From Alphaproteobacteria bacterium (lineage in GTDB: Bacteria; Pseudomonadota; Alphaproteobacteria; Bin65), in the NCBI GenBank assembly GCA_021776685.1, contig JAJFFJ010000032.1:1-38528 (forward strand): a stretch of 38,528 nt of DNA, given 5' to 3'. Each line of letters begins with the position of its first letter. Position 1 is the first letter of the stretch. This document shows, piece after piece, positions 15,879 to 23,945 of this stretch. The notes under the pieces are model-generated. The model saw only the letters and a list, made by a program, of their open reading frames with translations. It was not told the origin of the DNA and searched no databases. Position numbers and translations under genes: made by a program.

Positions 15879-17111
15879 ATGGATGGAAGTGTAACGTCTG
15901 ACGTTCTTCGTCAGCACCTGATCGACCCGGAAATCTGCATCCGCTGCAACACGTGCGAGGAGATGTGTCCGGAAGATGCGATCACCCATGACGACCTCAA
16001 CTATGTGATCGATTTCGACAAATGCACCATGAAGGGCGATTGCCTGCCGCCCTGTCCAACCGGCGCGATCGACAGCTTTCGCAAAGCTACGCGGCCCTGG
16101 ACAATCGAGGAGCAGTTCGGCTGGGACAGCCTGCCGCCGGATGCAGAACCGGTGGTCGAGAGCAAGGGCCCATTGCCGGAAGACGTGGTTGCGATCACCG
16201 AAAACGCGACCTCTGGAGCTGGTGGTCAAACGTTGCCGCCTTGGTCCGCGGCACATCCCTATATAAATCTTTACACGCCGGAACAGCCGGCGGTGGCCAC
16301 CGTGATGGGCAACATGCGCCTGACCGATGAGTCGGCGTCGACCGGCATTCATCACCTGGTTCTGGATTTCGGCAACAACGCCTTCCCTTATCTGGAAGGC
16401 CAGTCCATCGGCGTGCTGCCGCCGGGCGAAGACGAGAATGGTCGACCCCATCATGTTCGGCTGTATTCGATCTCCAGTCCGCGCGAAGGCGAGCGCCCCG
16501 GTTACAACAATTGCGCGATCACCGTTAAACGCATCACCGAGGACAATGACGGCAATCCGGTAGAGGGCGTCGCTTCGACCTTTCTGTGTGGTCTTGAAAA
16601 AGGCGATGAGGTCAACGTCACCGGTCCGTTCGGCACGGCCTTCCTGATGCCCAATCATGCCGGCGCAAACCTGCTGATGATCTGCACCGGCACAGGCGCA
16701 GCACCGATGCGCGCCATGACCGAAAGGCGGCGGCGCAAGTGGGCGCGGGGCGCCCGGGAAGCAGGCGGCTCCATGACGCTCTTTTTCGGTGCGCGCACGG
16801 CAGGCGAACTGCCCTATTTCGGGCCACTCAAAAAGCTGCCGCAGGAATTCATGGATGTGCAGATGGCCTTCAGCCGCGAACCGGGCGCCGAGAAGGAGTA
16901 TGTGCAGGACCGCATACGCGCCCAGGGCAAACAATTGGCTGGCCTGCTGCGGGACGAGAATACCTTTATGTATATCTGCGGCCACCGGCGCATGGAGGAT
17001 GGTGTCGAGGCCTCTCTGACCGACATCTGCGCCTATCACGACATGGACTGGCCGCAGATCCGCGACCGCATGCGTCTGGCCGGTCGCTACCATGTGGAAA
17101 CTTACTATTGA
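15879..17111 (+). CDS. boxA: Benzoyl-CoA 2,3-epoxidase reductase subunit BoxA
   Basis: The 410-aa reductase passes electrons from NADPH via FAD and Fe-S centres to BoxB. The N-terminus has a complete ferredoxin motif (C20, C23, C26, C30) and a second motif in which the second cysteine position is lysine (C49, K52, C55, C59). A linker follows, then a ferredoxin-NADP reductase module from about residue 130: a flavin-binding segment (HHVRLYSISSPREGE) and an NADP-binding segment (NLLMICTGTGAAPMRAM), ending HVETYY as FNR-type reductases do. AGGAG precedes the ATG. It is downstream of boxB across three hairpins, and one resembles a terminator, so its expression is probably lower than that of boxB. 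Confidence 0.95.
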   Translation: MDGSVTSDVLRQHLIDPEICIRCNTCEEMCPEDAITHDDLNYVIDFDKCTMKGDCLPPCPTGAIDSFRKATRPWTIEEQFGWDSLPPDAEPVVESKGPLPEDVVAITENATSGAGGQTLPPWSAAHPYINLYTPEQPAVATVMGNMRLTDESASTGIHHLVLDFGNNAFPYLEGQSIGVLPPGEDENGRPHHVRLYSISSPREGERPGYNNCAITVKRITEDNDGNPVEGVASTFLCGLEKGDEVNVTGPFGTAFLMPNHAGANLLMICTGTGAAPMRAMTERRRRKWARGAREAGGSMTLFFGARTAGELPYFGPLKKLPQEFMDVQMAFSREPGAEKEYVQDRIRAQGKQLAGLLRDENTFMYICGHRRMEDGVEASLTDICAYHDMDWPQIRDRMRLAGRYHVETYY

Positions 17112-17408
17112 TGGCTCTCCAACGGGCGATCTGAGCTCGCCGCTGGCGGGCTGTTGAGCAGGAATTCGCATCAGCGACCGGATAGATAGACCCGAAGATT
17201 CCTGGGTTTCTGGCTACGATTAGACGCTGATTGGCCATGGGTTCTGTGCCATCCGAGCAAAAGACGCCGTTGCTCCTTGGGGATATCCAAGGCCTCTTCG
17301 CGTGAACACCTACTGACAGATTCAAACGGACGAAGCACGTTGGCCCACGGGGCTGGTTTTCTGCTAGACTGGCGGCAGATCAGTGATCGCGTTGGAGAGG
17401 AGACAACG
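17112..17408. other. 297-base intergenic region between boxA and the VOC gene
   Basis: I find no convincing gene here. A weak promoter-like pair, TTGGCC at 17340-17345 and TAGACT at 17365-17370 with 19 bases between, could serve the downstream VOC gene. No clear terminator for boxA is visible. Confidence 0.4.
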
Positions 17409-17948
17409 ATGAGCGATGCGCAAGTCCAGGCCCAGGCCGAAGCCCCGGAAATGCCGAAAATGGAGAAATCCGCCGATCCGGTGCTGAAGCTGAACTTCCT
17501 GTCCCATGGCACGCTGGAGAGCCGTGACCTGGAAGCCGCGCGGGAATTCTATACGGATTTCCTGGGGCTTGAGGTGGTGCGCACCAGTCCGATTTCACTG
17601 CTAATTCGCTTGGGCGGGCCGAACACCATCGCCGTGGTACAGCAGAACAACAAGGCCGAGATGGCTCTGCTAAATCACAATGGCATCGATGTCGAAACCG
17701 AGGCCGAAGTAGATGCGGCCTATGAGAAGGTCATGGAGCACGCCGAGAAATACGGCATGACCAAGATTACAAAGCCCAAGGTGCAGCATGGCACCTACAG
17801 CTTCTATTTCTGGGACAGGGATCAGAATGCCTGGGAAATCCTGACCAATCCCCAGGGCGGCTATTCCTGGCTGTTCACCCGGGGTGACCAGGAGGGCAAG
17901 GGCCACATGGACCGGGAATTCGACCGCCCGGACGAAACCCGGCAATAA
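17409..17948 (+). CDS. VOC superfamily (glyoxalase/dioxygenase fold) protein
   Basis: The 179-aa product has a charged, Ala/Pro-rich N-terminal extension (about residues 1-25) followed by a VOC module. It begins LNFLSHGTLESRDLEAAREF, with the usual first metal-ligand His, continues YTDFLGLEVVRT, and ends with FYFWDRDQNAWEIL, where the Glu is the usual last ligand. VOC enzymes include extradiol dioxygenases, glyoxalase I and isomerases; the exact reaction cannot be told. The ATG at 17409 is preceded by GGAGAGGAG; the frame is open further upstream but without a ribosome site. Its place after boxBA suggests, without proof, a role in aromatic catabolism. Confidence 0.85.
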   Translation: MSDAQVQAQAEAPEMPKMEKSADPVLKLNFLSHGTLESRDLEAAREFYTDFLGLEVVRTSPISLLIRLGGPNTIAVVQQNNKAEMALLNHNGIDVETEAEVDAAYEKVMEHAEKYGMTKITKPKVQHGTYSFYFWDRDQNAWEILTNPQGGYSWLFTRGDQEGKGHMDREFDRPDETRQ

Positions 17949-17969
17949 TCCTCCAAATAAATACCTGTA

Positions 17970-19013
17970 TCAGGCGGTGTTGGGCGGTGTGACGCGCAAC
18001 TCGCTGGCGATTGTTCCCAGCCTTTCCCAGAGATCGGCGGGGACCGGAATGCCAGTTTCCTTACGCCGTTCGGATTCCCGGTCGCCGCGCTCTCCCGGCA
18101 TGAGGATCTCATCAACCCCTTTGGCGCGCGGTAATTTAGCGAGAGCTTGGGACAGCGCGTCAACTTCCGCTGCAAACTGATCTGCTGACCCAAAGGCCTC
18201 AGGGTCCACGGCAATCGCCGCCGCGTTCTGCACATTGTTGGTGGTGCCGCTCTGAGCTAGTTCCGGCGCCGCCAATGGAAATCCACCCAACAGGCTGGTC
18301 AGACACTCGATCATGAAGGCGAGCCCACTTCCCTTGGGGCCGGCCAGGGGCAACGGCACCTGTGCTGCGTGCGGATCGGTGGTGATCTCGCCGTTGCTGT
18401 CCAGCGCCACACCTTCCGGCAGGGTCTCGCCATGTACCCGCGCTTGGGCAAGCTTGCCCCACGCAATTGCCGCGCTGGACATATCCAGGACAACCGGCGC
18501 AGCGCCCGCGCGAGGCACACCGATGGCCAGCGGGCTGGTGCCGAGTGCCGGTACGCGTGCGCCGTGATAGGCCATCAGGGGCATTGAGGCGCAGGTGGCC
18601 AGGCCGATCATGCCGGCTTCGGCTGCCTGACGGACATAGTAGCCCATCGCTCCGGTATGCGTCGTCTTCGACACCACCACCCAGCCAATCGCATGTTCCC
18701 GTGCCAGATCGACGGCCTGGGACATCGCCTCGCGCATCATGAAGAGACCGGGCGCGCGGTCAGCATCGATGAGACGTGAGGCGCCTTTCTCGCGCATGAC
18801 CTTGGGCTCCGACGCCGGATTGCGCAGCCCCCGCTGCATCCAGGCCAGATACATCGGCGCGCGAAAGACGCCGTGGGAGGCCAGTCCGCGCAGGTCCGCC
18901 CAGATCAGGACATCCGCTTCTGCGGCCGCCTCATTGGCGCGGAAGCCTGCCTTGACGAAGAGTTCATAAATGAAATCGCGAAGCTGTTGGTGATCAACCA
19001 GCACGTCGGCCAT
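17970..19013 (-). CDS. Malate/L-lactate dehydrogenase (Ldh2) family oxidoreductase
   Basis: The 347-aa protein belongs to the NAD(P)-dependent Ldh2 family (malate, L-lactate, ureidoglycolate, sulfolactate and related dehydrogenases), a fold distinct from classical LDH. Typical blocks are LRGLASHGVFR near residue 45, VVSKTTHTGAMGYYVRQA with the conserved His, LGTSPLAIGVPR, LDMSSAAIAWGK and PKGSGLAFMIECLTSLLGG. The start is ATG 19013; the frame is open upstream but the extra residues do not resemble the family. The substrate cannot be inferred. It is divergent from the alpha/beta hydrolase, with a 78-base shared intergenic region. Confidence 0.9.
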   Translation of the reverse strand: MADVLVDHQQLRDFIYELFVKAGFRANEAAAEADVLIWADLRGLASHGVFRAPMYLAWMQRGLRNPASEPKVMREKGASRLIDADRAPGLFMMREAMSQAVDLAREHAIGWVVVSKTTHTGAMGYYVRQAAEAGMIGLATCASMPLMAYHGARVPALGTSPLAIGVPRAGAAPVVLDMSSAAIAWGKLAQARVHGETLPEGVALDSNGEITTDPHAAQVPLPLAGPKGSGLAFMIECLTSLLGGFPLAAPELAQSGTTNNVQNAAAIAVDPEAFGSADQFAAEVDALSQALAKLPRAKGVDEILMPGERGDRESERRKETGIPVPADLWERLGTIASELRVTPPNTA

Positions 19014-19096
19014 GGGGCGCTTTCCTCGTGGAGAATTAATCGCTAAATGAACCCCTCGCTCCGGCGAGTGCAACAGGAAGAACAGGAGGAATGCGC

Positions 19097-19990
19097 GTGG
19101 CGCAGAAAAAAGTTTCATTCGACTCAGACGGCCTGACGCTACAGGGCATCCTTCACACACCACGCGGCATGAAAACGGGCGAACGGCGCCCGGCCATGCT
19201 GGTGCTGCATGGGTTTGGCACCAGCAAGGATGGCGCCACACCACTCCGGACCGCGGCGATCCTCGAGAAGCTCGGCTACATCGTGTTGCGCTTTGACATG
19301 CGCGGATGTGGCGAGAGCGACGGCGAGCGCGCCTGGATCCTGTGCCAGGATCAGGTCCGCGATACCTCCAACGCGCTAACATGGCTCGCAAAGCAGGCCG
19401 GCGTGGATGGCAAGCGCATCGGCGCCTTCGGCCACAGCTTTGGTGCGGCGGTGGCCGTTTACACAGGCGGTGTCGACAAACGGTTGGCAGCGGTGATTGG
19501 CTGCGGCGCGTGGGGTGACGGCGTCGCCAAGTTCCGCGAGCAGCATCCGACGCCGGCCAAATGGAAGAAATTCATCAATCGTCTCGAGGAAGGCCGTCGT
19601 CACCGTCGGCGCACAGGCAAGTCCCTGATGATTCCGCGATTCGAGATTGTGCCGATTCCGATGGCACAGAGGAAGAATTTGGCTGGCGACTGGATCAAAC
19701 GGTTCCCTGCGGAGACCGCCATGAGCATGATGGACTTCCGCGCCAACGACGTGGTGGCCAACATCTCGCCGCGGCCGCTGCTGATACTTCACCCGTCGGA
19801 CGATACGACAACGCCGACAAGTCAGGCGGTAGGCTTGTTCCAGAACGCCAAACAGCCGGTCGACATGTATCTGGTCTCAGGTGTCGATCACTTCATGTTC
19901 AACGATGACCATGGCATCGTCGCGGACATCATGGGCGACTGGCTGACCCGCTATCTGCCGGTGAAAAAGAAGGCCGGGCGCAAGAAATAG
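19097..19990 (+). CDS. Alpha/beta hydrolase
   Basis: This is an alpha/beta hydrolase of about 297 aa with all the landmarks: VLHGFGTSKDG (oxyanion region), the nucleophile elbow GHSFGA, the acid in HPSDDTTTP and the catalytic His in GVDHFMF. Between core and acid there is a basic helical lid (EEGRRHRRRTGK). GTG 19097 is preferred as start because AGGAGG sits at good spacing; the ATG at 19091 lies almost on top of that ribosome site. The substrate is unknown; such enzymes often hydrolyse esters or C-C bonds in catabolic pathways. The next gene on the strand is a binding protein 40 bases downstream. Confidence 0.88.
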   Translation: MAQKKVSFDSDGLTLQGILHTPRGMKTGERRPAMLVLHGFGTSKDGATPLRTAAILEKLGYIVLRFDMRGCGESDGERAWILCQDQVRDTSNALTWLAKQAGVDGKRIGAFGHSFGAAVAVYTGGVDKRLAAVIGCGAWGDGVAKFREQHPTPAKWKKFINRLEEGRRHRRRTGKSLMIPRFEIVPIPMAQRKNLAGDWIKRFPAETAMSMMDFRANDVVANISPRPLLILHPSDDTTTPTSQAVGLFQNAKQPVDMYLVSGVDHFMFNDDHGIVADIMGDWLTRYLPVKKKAGRKK

Positions 19991-20030
19991 AACGGGCGGC
20001 CTGCCAAGGCGTTTGAGAGGGAATACACAT

Positions 20031-20957
20031 ATGTCGAACCGGCAACTGGATGTCATCGTCTTTCCCGGTGGGTTGAACCTGCCCATCTGGGCAGCGGACA
20101 CACAGGGATTCTTCGCTGACGAAGGGCTGGACATCGAACTCCATCTCACTACCAGTTCCAAACAGCAGTTGGCCGGCATGATTCATGGCGACTACCACAT
20201 CGGTATGACCGGCATCGACAATGTGGTCGCCTATATGGAAGGGCAGGGCGAGGCAGAGATCCATGCCGAGCCTGATCTGTTCGCTTTCATGGGCGGCGAC
20301 GACGCCTTCCTCAGCTTGGTTACAGTGCCGGAAGTGAAGAGCTTTGACGACCTGCGCGGGCGTACCCTTTCGGTGGATGCCATGACCACGGGCTTCGCCT
20401 TCGTGCTGCGCAAGATGGTGGAGCAGGCGGGGCTCGGCGAGGAGGATGTCACCTACCAGGGTGTTGGCGGTGTGATGGAGCGGTGGCAGGCGCTGCAGGC
20501 GGGCGAACAGGCCGGAACCCTGCTGCTGACACCTTTTGACATCATCGGCCAGAAGATGGGCCTGAACGTGCTCGCTCGCGGGCGGGACACGGTGCCGGCC
20601 TATCAAGGCCTCGTCGGCGCCGCGAGCCGCAAATGGGCAGCGGAGAACGGTGACGCGTTGGTCGGTTATATCCGCGCCTATCGCCGGTCGCTCGGCTGGC
20701 TTTACGATCCAGCAAACCGCCCCGCGGCAGAAGCATTGCTGGTGGAGCGGGTGCCCAATATGTCGCCGGAGATTGCTGCGGCAACGTGCGAGGTGTTCTG
20801 CGATCCGGCGACCGGCATCGACCGGGACGCGGCGATTGACTGGGCCGGTATCGATGAGGTGTTGAAGCTGCGCAGTGAATACGGCGTGCCGCAGAAGACA
20901 TTGGTTGATTCCGCCAAATATGTAGATCTGACCTGGTACGACCAGTCCGCGCCGTAG
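20031..20957 (+). CDS. NMT1/SsuA-like substrate-binding protein without signal peptide
   Basis: The 308-aa product resembles the periplasmic binding proteins of the NMT1/THI5 and nitrate/sulfonate group. It has FPGGLNLPIWAADTQGFFAD near the N-terminus, then LTTSSKQQLAGMIHGDYHIG, a central VKSFDDLRGRTLSVDAMTTG and a helical C-terminal lobe. The ATG at 20031 has GAGAGGGA upstream and gives MSNRQLDVIVFPGG, with no signal peptide or lipobox, so the protein appears to stay in the cytoplasm. A TTG further upstream adds only six polar residues. It may therefore be an enzyme or sensor relative rather than a transporter component. It is co-oriented with the upstream hydrolase. No ABC permease or ATPase gene is adjacent. 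Confidence 0.8.
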   Translation: MSNRQLDVIVFPGGLNLPIWAADTQGFFADEGLDIELHLTTSSKQQLAGMIHGDYHIGMTGIDNVVAYMEGQGEAEIHAEPDLFAFMGGDDAFLSLVTVPEVKSFDDLRGRTLSVDAMTTGFAFVLRKMVEQAGLGEEDVTYQGVGGVMERWQALQAGEQAGTLLLTPFDIIGQKMGLNVLARGRDTVPAYQGLVGAASRKWAAENGDALVGYIRAYRRSLGWLYDPANRPAAEALLVERVPNMSPEIAAATCEVFCDPATGIDRDAAIDWAGIDEVLKLRSEYGVPQKTLVDSAKYVDLTWYDQSAP

Positions 20958-20992
20958 GCATCCCGCGCGGTGGGAAAAGAGTTCCGACCGAG

Positions 20993-21014
20993 TCGCCATT
21001 GGGGGGCGAATTTT
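20993..21014 (+). terminator. Weak terminator-like hairpin
   Basis: TCGCC (20993-20997) pairs with GGCGA (21005-21009), followed by ATTTT. An outer GGGAAAA/TTTTCCC pair encloses the region. It lies after the binding-protein gene and before the convergent TRAP genes. Confidence 0.35.
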
Positions 21015-21092
21015 CCCTCATCCAATCACCACAGGCACTTTCGCCCAGACAGCATTGGTCAGGTCGGACTTCCGGCGTTGCCTAGCCGACGG

Positions 21093-22505
21093 TCATATCA
21101 GTGCGAGGGCGAACCACGGCACGGCAGCGATCAGCGCCAGCACTGCCAGCATCACCAGGGTGAAGGGCAGGGCGCCCGCGAATATGTCCTGCACCGTGAT
21201 ATCGCGCCGGTCGAGGTTGGCGTGGATGACGAAGCAGGCGATGCCCAAGGGGGGCGTCAGCAATCCCACCTCCACGCCAATCACGGTGATGACGCCGAAC
21301 CAGACTTTCACGTCCGACGGTATTGCGCCCGCATCGGCATAATATTCCGCGAGAATCTCGAGAGCGAACGGCACCGCGATCAGCAGGATCGACAGGGAAT
21401 CCAGAAAAGTACCCAGGATGACCAGCAAAATCAGGTAGGCGAGGATGAACACGGCGAAGCTGAGCTTCGCGTCCGTCGCCCATTCCGCCAGTTCCGCCGG
21501 CAGGTTGGTGGTGGTCAGCATGGCGGAATAAATCGTCGCCGCTACGATCAGGAACAGGATCGCCGCAGTCACCCGCCCTGTCTCCACCACCACATGCCGG
21601 AAATTCTGCCAGTTCAGCTCACGCCGCAGGAGGCCGATGATGATGGCCACCAGCGCGCCCATGGCGCCGGCCTCGTTGGGCGTAAAAAAGCCCATATAGA
21701 TGCCGCCGAGCACTGCGAAGATAAGCACGACTACCGGGATCCACTGTCTGCGCCAGACCCAGAAGAATTCGCCGCCAAATTGCAGGACCGACGACCAGAA
21801 GTTCATGTTCTTGCGGTACCAGACAGGCCAGGGGCTATCCTCTTCGACGACGGCCACCGGTTTCTCGGGCGGCTGATAGTCGATATACACCTTGTCCTTG
21901 CGCCATGTGCTCATGGCCAGGATCAGCCCCATAAAGGCCAGCGCCAACAGCACGCCCGGCAGGATACCGGCGATGAACAGATGGCCGATCGATGTGTCCG
22001 ACACCACGGCATAGATGATGAACAGCAGGCTCGGCGGGATCAGCATCCCCAGCACGGAACTGCCGGCGACCACGCCCACGGCGAAGCGCGGCGTATAGCC
22101 ATGCTTGATCATCTCCGGCACGGCGATGCGGGTGAATACGGATGCTGAGGCGATGGATGTGCCGGTGCAGGCGGCAAAGACCGCATTGGCGGTTACTGTT
22201 GCCATACCGAGGCCGCCGCGGATGCGGTTCAGCATCCAGCTGGCTAGATTGAACGTATCCCGGCCGATACCGGCGGCGGCCACCAGCAAACCCATGAAGA
22301 CGAACAGCGGAATCACGCCCAGCACGTCGTTGGAAATATTATCGTAGGCGGCGCGGGAGATCAGGGCGCCTGCCTTGTTGAAGCCGTCCACTGCCCAAAT
22401 GCCGACGGCCGAAAGCAGCATCAGTGAAATGGCGATATGCATGCCGGTCTGGATCAGCACGAGGCTGCCGACAATGCACAGCAGGCCAATGACAGCGTCG
22501 CTCAT
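21093..22505 (-). CDS. dctM: TRAP transporter large permease (DctM)
   Basis: The 470-aa protein is the 12-helix large TRAP permease. Family segments are visible: GVIPLFVFMGLLVAAAGIGR, VTANAVFAACTGTSIASASV, VVAGSSVLGMLIPPSLLFII, GFFTPNEAGAMGALVA, and near the end VEVGLLTPPLGIACFVI. A hydrophilic insert of about 60 residues (DKVYIDYQPPEKPVAVVEED onward) sits in the middle, making it somewhat longer than usual. The ATG overlaps the DctQ stop (ATGA), so the two are co-translated. No DctP binding protein accompanies the pair. The substrate is not predictable from the sequence. Confidence 0.93.
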   Translation of the reverse strand: MSDAVIGLLCIVGSLVLIQTGMHIAISLMLLSAVGIWAVDGFNKAGALISRAAYDNISNDVLGVIPLFVFMGLLVAAAGIGRDTFNLASWMLNRIRGGLGMATVTANAVFAACTGTSIASASVFTRIAVPEMIKHGYTPRFAVGVVAGSSVLGMLIPPSLLFIIYAVVSDTSIGHLFIAGILPGVLLALAFMGLILAMSTWRKDKVYIDYQPPEKPVAVVEEDSPWPVWYRKNMNFWSSVLQFGGEFFWVWRRQWIPVVVLIFAVLGGIYMGFFTPNEAGAMGALVAIIIGLLRRELNWQNFRHVVVETGRVTAAILFLIVAATIYSAMLTTTNLPAELAEWATDAKLSFAVFILAYLILLVILGTFLDSLSILLIAVPFALEILAEYYADAGAIPSDVKVWFGVITVIGVEVGLLTPPLGIACFVIHANLDRRDITVQDIFAGALPFTLVMLAVLALIAAVPWFALALI

Positions 22506-23122
22506 GTGGAAGTCGTATCGTGAAACAGGTCAGGCTGGACGCGGCCGGTGGCGGCAGCGTGGAAGTCACGGATCGCAAAGATGAGATATTGGATCGCCAT
22601 GATCCCGCTGCCCAGGATGACCAGCGCCATGACTGGCCATTCAGGCAGGGTGAATATGCCTTGCGTGCCTTTTTCGAAGTCCTCGGTATAGGCCTGCCAG
22701 GATTTGGGTGTGATCAGAATTGCGATCATGCCCATCATCCCTGCGCCCAGCAGATTGAACAGACCAAAAAAGCCGACGGCGATGCGCGGACACTTGCGCT
22801 GAACCACACCCATCAACACGTCAGAGGAGACGTGACGGCCTTCGCGCAACGTATTGGCTAATTGCAGGAAGACGATGCCCGGGATCGACAGTTGCACCAT
22901 TTCCTTGGTGGCGGGGATTGGATAGTTGAAGGCTTCGCGCCCAACCACATCTCCAACGACCAGGAACACCATCAGGACAATCCAGATGCTGCCGACGATA
23001 TTCATACCGCTGGTCAGGCGGCCAAACGTCATGCCCTCGAAATGGGAAATACTTGCCAATACACCTTCATCGCGGGGTGTTTCAGGCCTGGCAGTATCGC
23101 CTGTGGTTTCAACTTCGGTCAT
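22502..23122 (-). CDS. dctQ: TRAP transporter small permease (DctQ)
   Basis: The 206-aa protein has four hydrophobic helices, beginning near residue 40 (MNIVGSIWIVLMVFLVVGDV), and the DctQ pattern with VVGREAFNYPIPATKEMVQLS after the first helix. It is the small membrane partner of the following DctM. The N-terminal 35 residues are polar, longer than average. An AT-rich perfect inverted repeat lies about 75 bases upstream and may be an operator. Confidence 0.9.
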   Translation of the reverse strand: MTEVETTGDTARPETPRDEGVLASISHFEGMTFGRLTSGMNIVGSIWIVLMVFLVVGDVVGREAFNYPIPATKEMVQLSIPGIVFLQLANTLREGRHVSSDVLMGVVQRKCPRIAVGFFGLFNLLGAGMMGMIAILITPKSWQAYTEDFEKGTQGIFTLPEWPVMALVILGSGIMAIQYLIFAIRDFHAAATGRVQPDLFHDTTST

Positions 23123-23196
23123 TTCCAGATTTCGCGCCCTGTCTCCTGTCTTCCCGTTCGTGCGCGGGAATATCAGGTGGTGACCCTATCGGCATT

Positions 23197-23214
23197 TATT
23201 TGCAAACACAAATA
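23197..23214. promoter_or_regulatory. TATTTG-N6-CAAATA inverted repeat upstream of dctQM
   Basis: A perfect 6-bp inverted repeat with a 6-base spacer lies 75 bases ahead of dctQ in an AT-rich patch of an otherwise GC-rich region. It has the look of a dimeric repressor or activator site. The regulator is unknown. Confidence 0.45.
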
Positions 23215-23245
23215 GCTCTCTGTTGCCGGATGTGCTGACAATAAA

Positions 23246-23284
23246 GCAAACCGGCCACCCAAGTCCCCCTGGCTGGCCGGTTGC
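23246..23284 (-). terminator. Intrinsic terminator of the peroxiredoxin-like selenoprotein gene
   Basis: AACCGGCCA (23249-23257) pairs with TGGCCGGTT (23274-23282), extended by GC pairs across a one-base bulge. On the minus strand a T-rich run (TTTGCTTTATTG) follows, 24 bases after the gene. Confidence 0.75.
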
Positions 23285-23307
23285 TTCAGCTATCCTCAGA
23301 TCGCCAG

Positions 23308-23778
23308 CTACTTTTTGGATTCGTAGAAGTTGATGACCTTGACGATATCGGCGGCATCCATGCGGCCGATCGGGCCGTCTGAATAGCTCGCCGCCATCAC
23401 CTTGTTCTCAGCGTTCAGCAGGAACTCCGAGGGCTGGATGATGCCACGGCGGTCTTCCCACCACGAGCCGAGCGCATCCGCATCCGCGCGGGTAACGCTG
23501 TGGCCGAAGGGAAAACCTTTGCCGTCGGCGATCTCGCCGGCCTTCTCGGGGTCGTCAACGCTCGCCGCAACGATCGACGCGCCGAGGCTTTCAAGTTCAC
23601 TTCTGTGTTCTGCGTAGCCGTCCAACTGACGGCGGCAGTAGGGTCACCAGTGACCGCGATAAAACAGGATGACCTTGTAGTTCGTATCAAGGCCCCCTGG
23701 CAGGTCCAACGTTCCGCCGCCCACAAGATTGAGAGTGAGCGCCGGGAAGGTAGAACCACTTCCCAGTTTTTCAGCCAA
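23308..23778 (-). CDS. Peroxiredoxin-like (AhpC/TSA fold) selenoprotein, Sec45 read from in-frame TGA
   Basis: The gene encodes 156 aa if the TGA at 23644-23646 is read as selenocysteine. Upstream of it the frame gives GSTFPALTLNLVGGGTLDLP and YKVILFYRGHW. Downstream it continues, same frame, PYCRRQLDGYAEH to the stop at 23308. Cys-containing relatives have YRGHWCPYCRRQL at this point, so the TGA sits exactly on the peroxidatic residue and gives a U-x-x-C site (Sec45, Cys48). Such thioredoxin-fold proteins reduce peroxides or disulfides. The start is inferred as TTG 23778 with GGAG upstream; an ATG at 23889 would add 37 residues unlike the family. A SECIS-like hairpin follows the TGA, and the sel genes are within 8 kb. 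It is divergent from the first AhpD-like selenoprotein. Confidence 0.88.
23610..23638 (-). promoter_or_regulatory. SECIS-like hairpin of the peroxiredoxin-like gene
   Basis: Immediately after the TGA the mRNA can fold: CTGC pairs with GCAG, and GCCGTC with GACGGC, around an AGTTG loop. The loop starts 16 bases after the TGA and has G at its second position, in line with the bacterial SECIS model (loop 16-37 bases downstream, G in the first two loop positions). Confidence 0.6.
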
Positions 23779-23945
23779 GCTTCCGCTCCGGTTGATGTTG
23801 TGCGGCGAACGCCGCAATCGCTTTGACGTGCCATTGCTGTCAGGGAAAATCAAGAGATTGCCGGCATCTTGGCCTCTTATTGCCCCCAATCGGCCAAGCG
23901 ACTAGGGTGGTGTCATCTATCCTGAGTCATCATAGGAGGGCCCGA

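Noticed and set aside
15849-17171. Long minus-strand frame opposite boxA
   Set aside because: boxA is unmistakable on the plus strand; the antisense translation matches no family and is rich in His/Arg/Gln.
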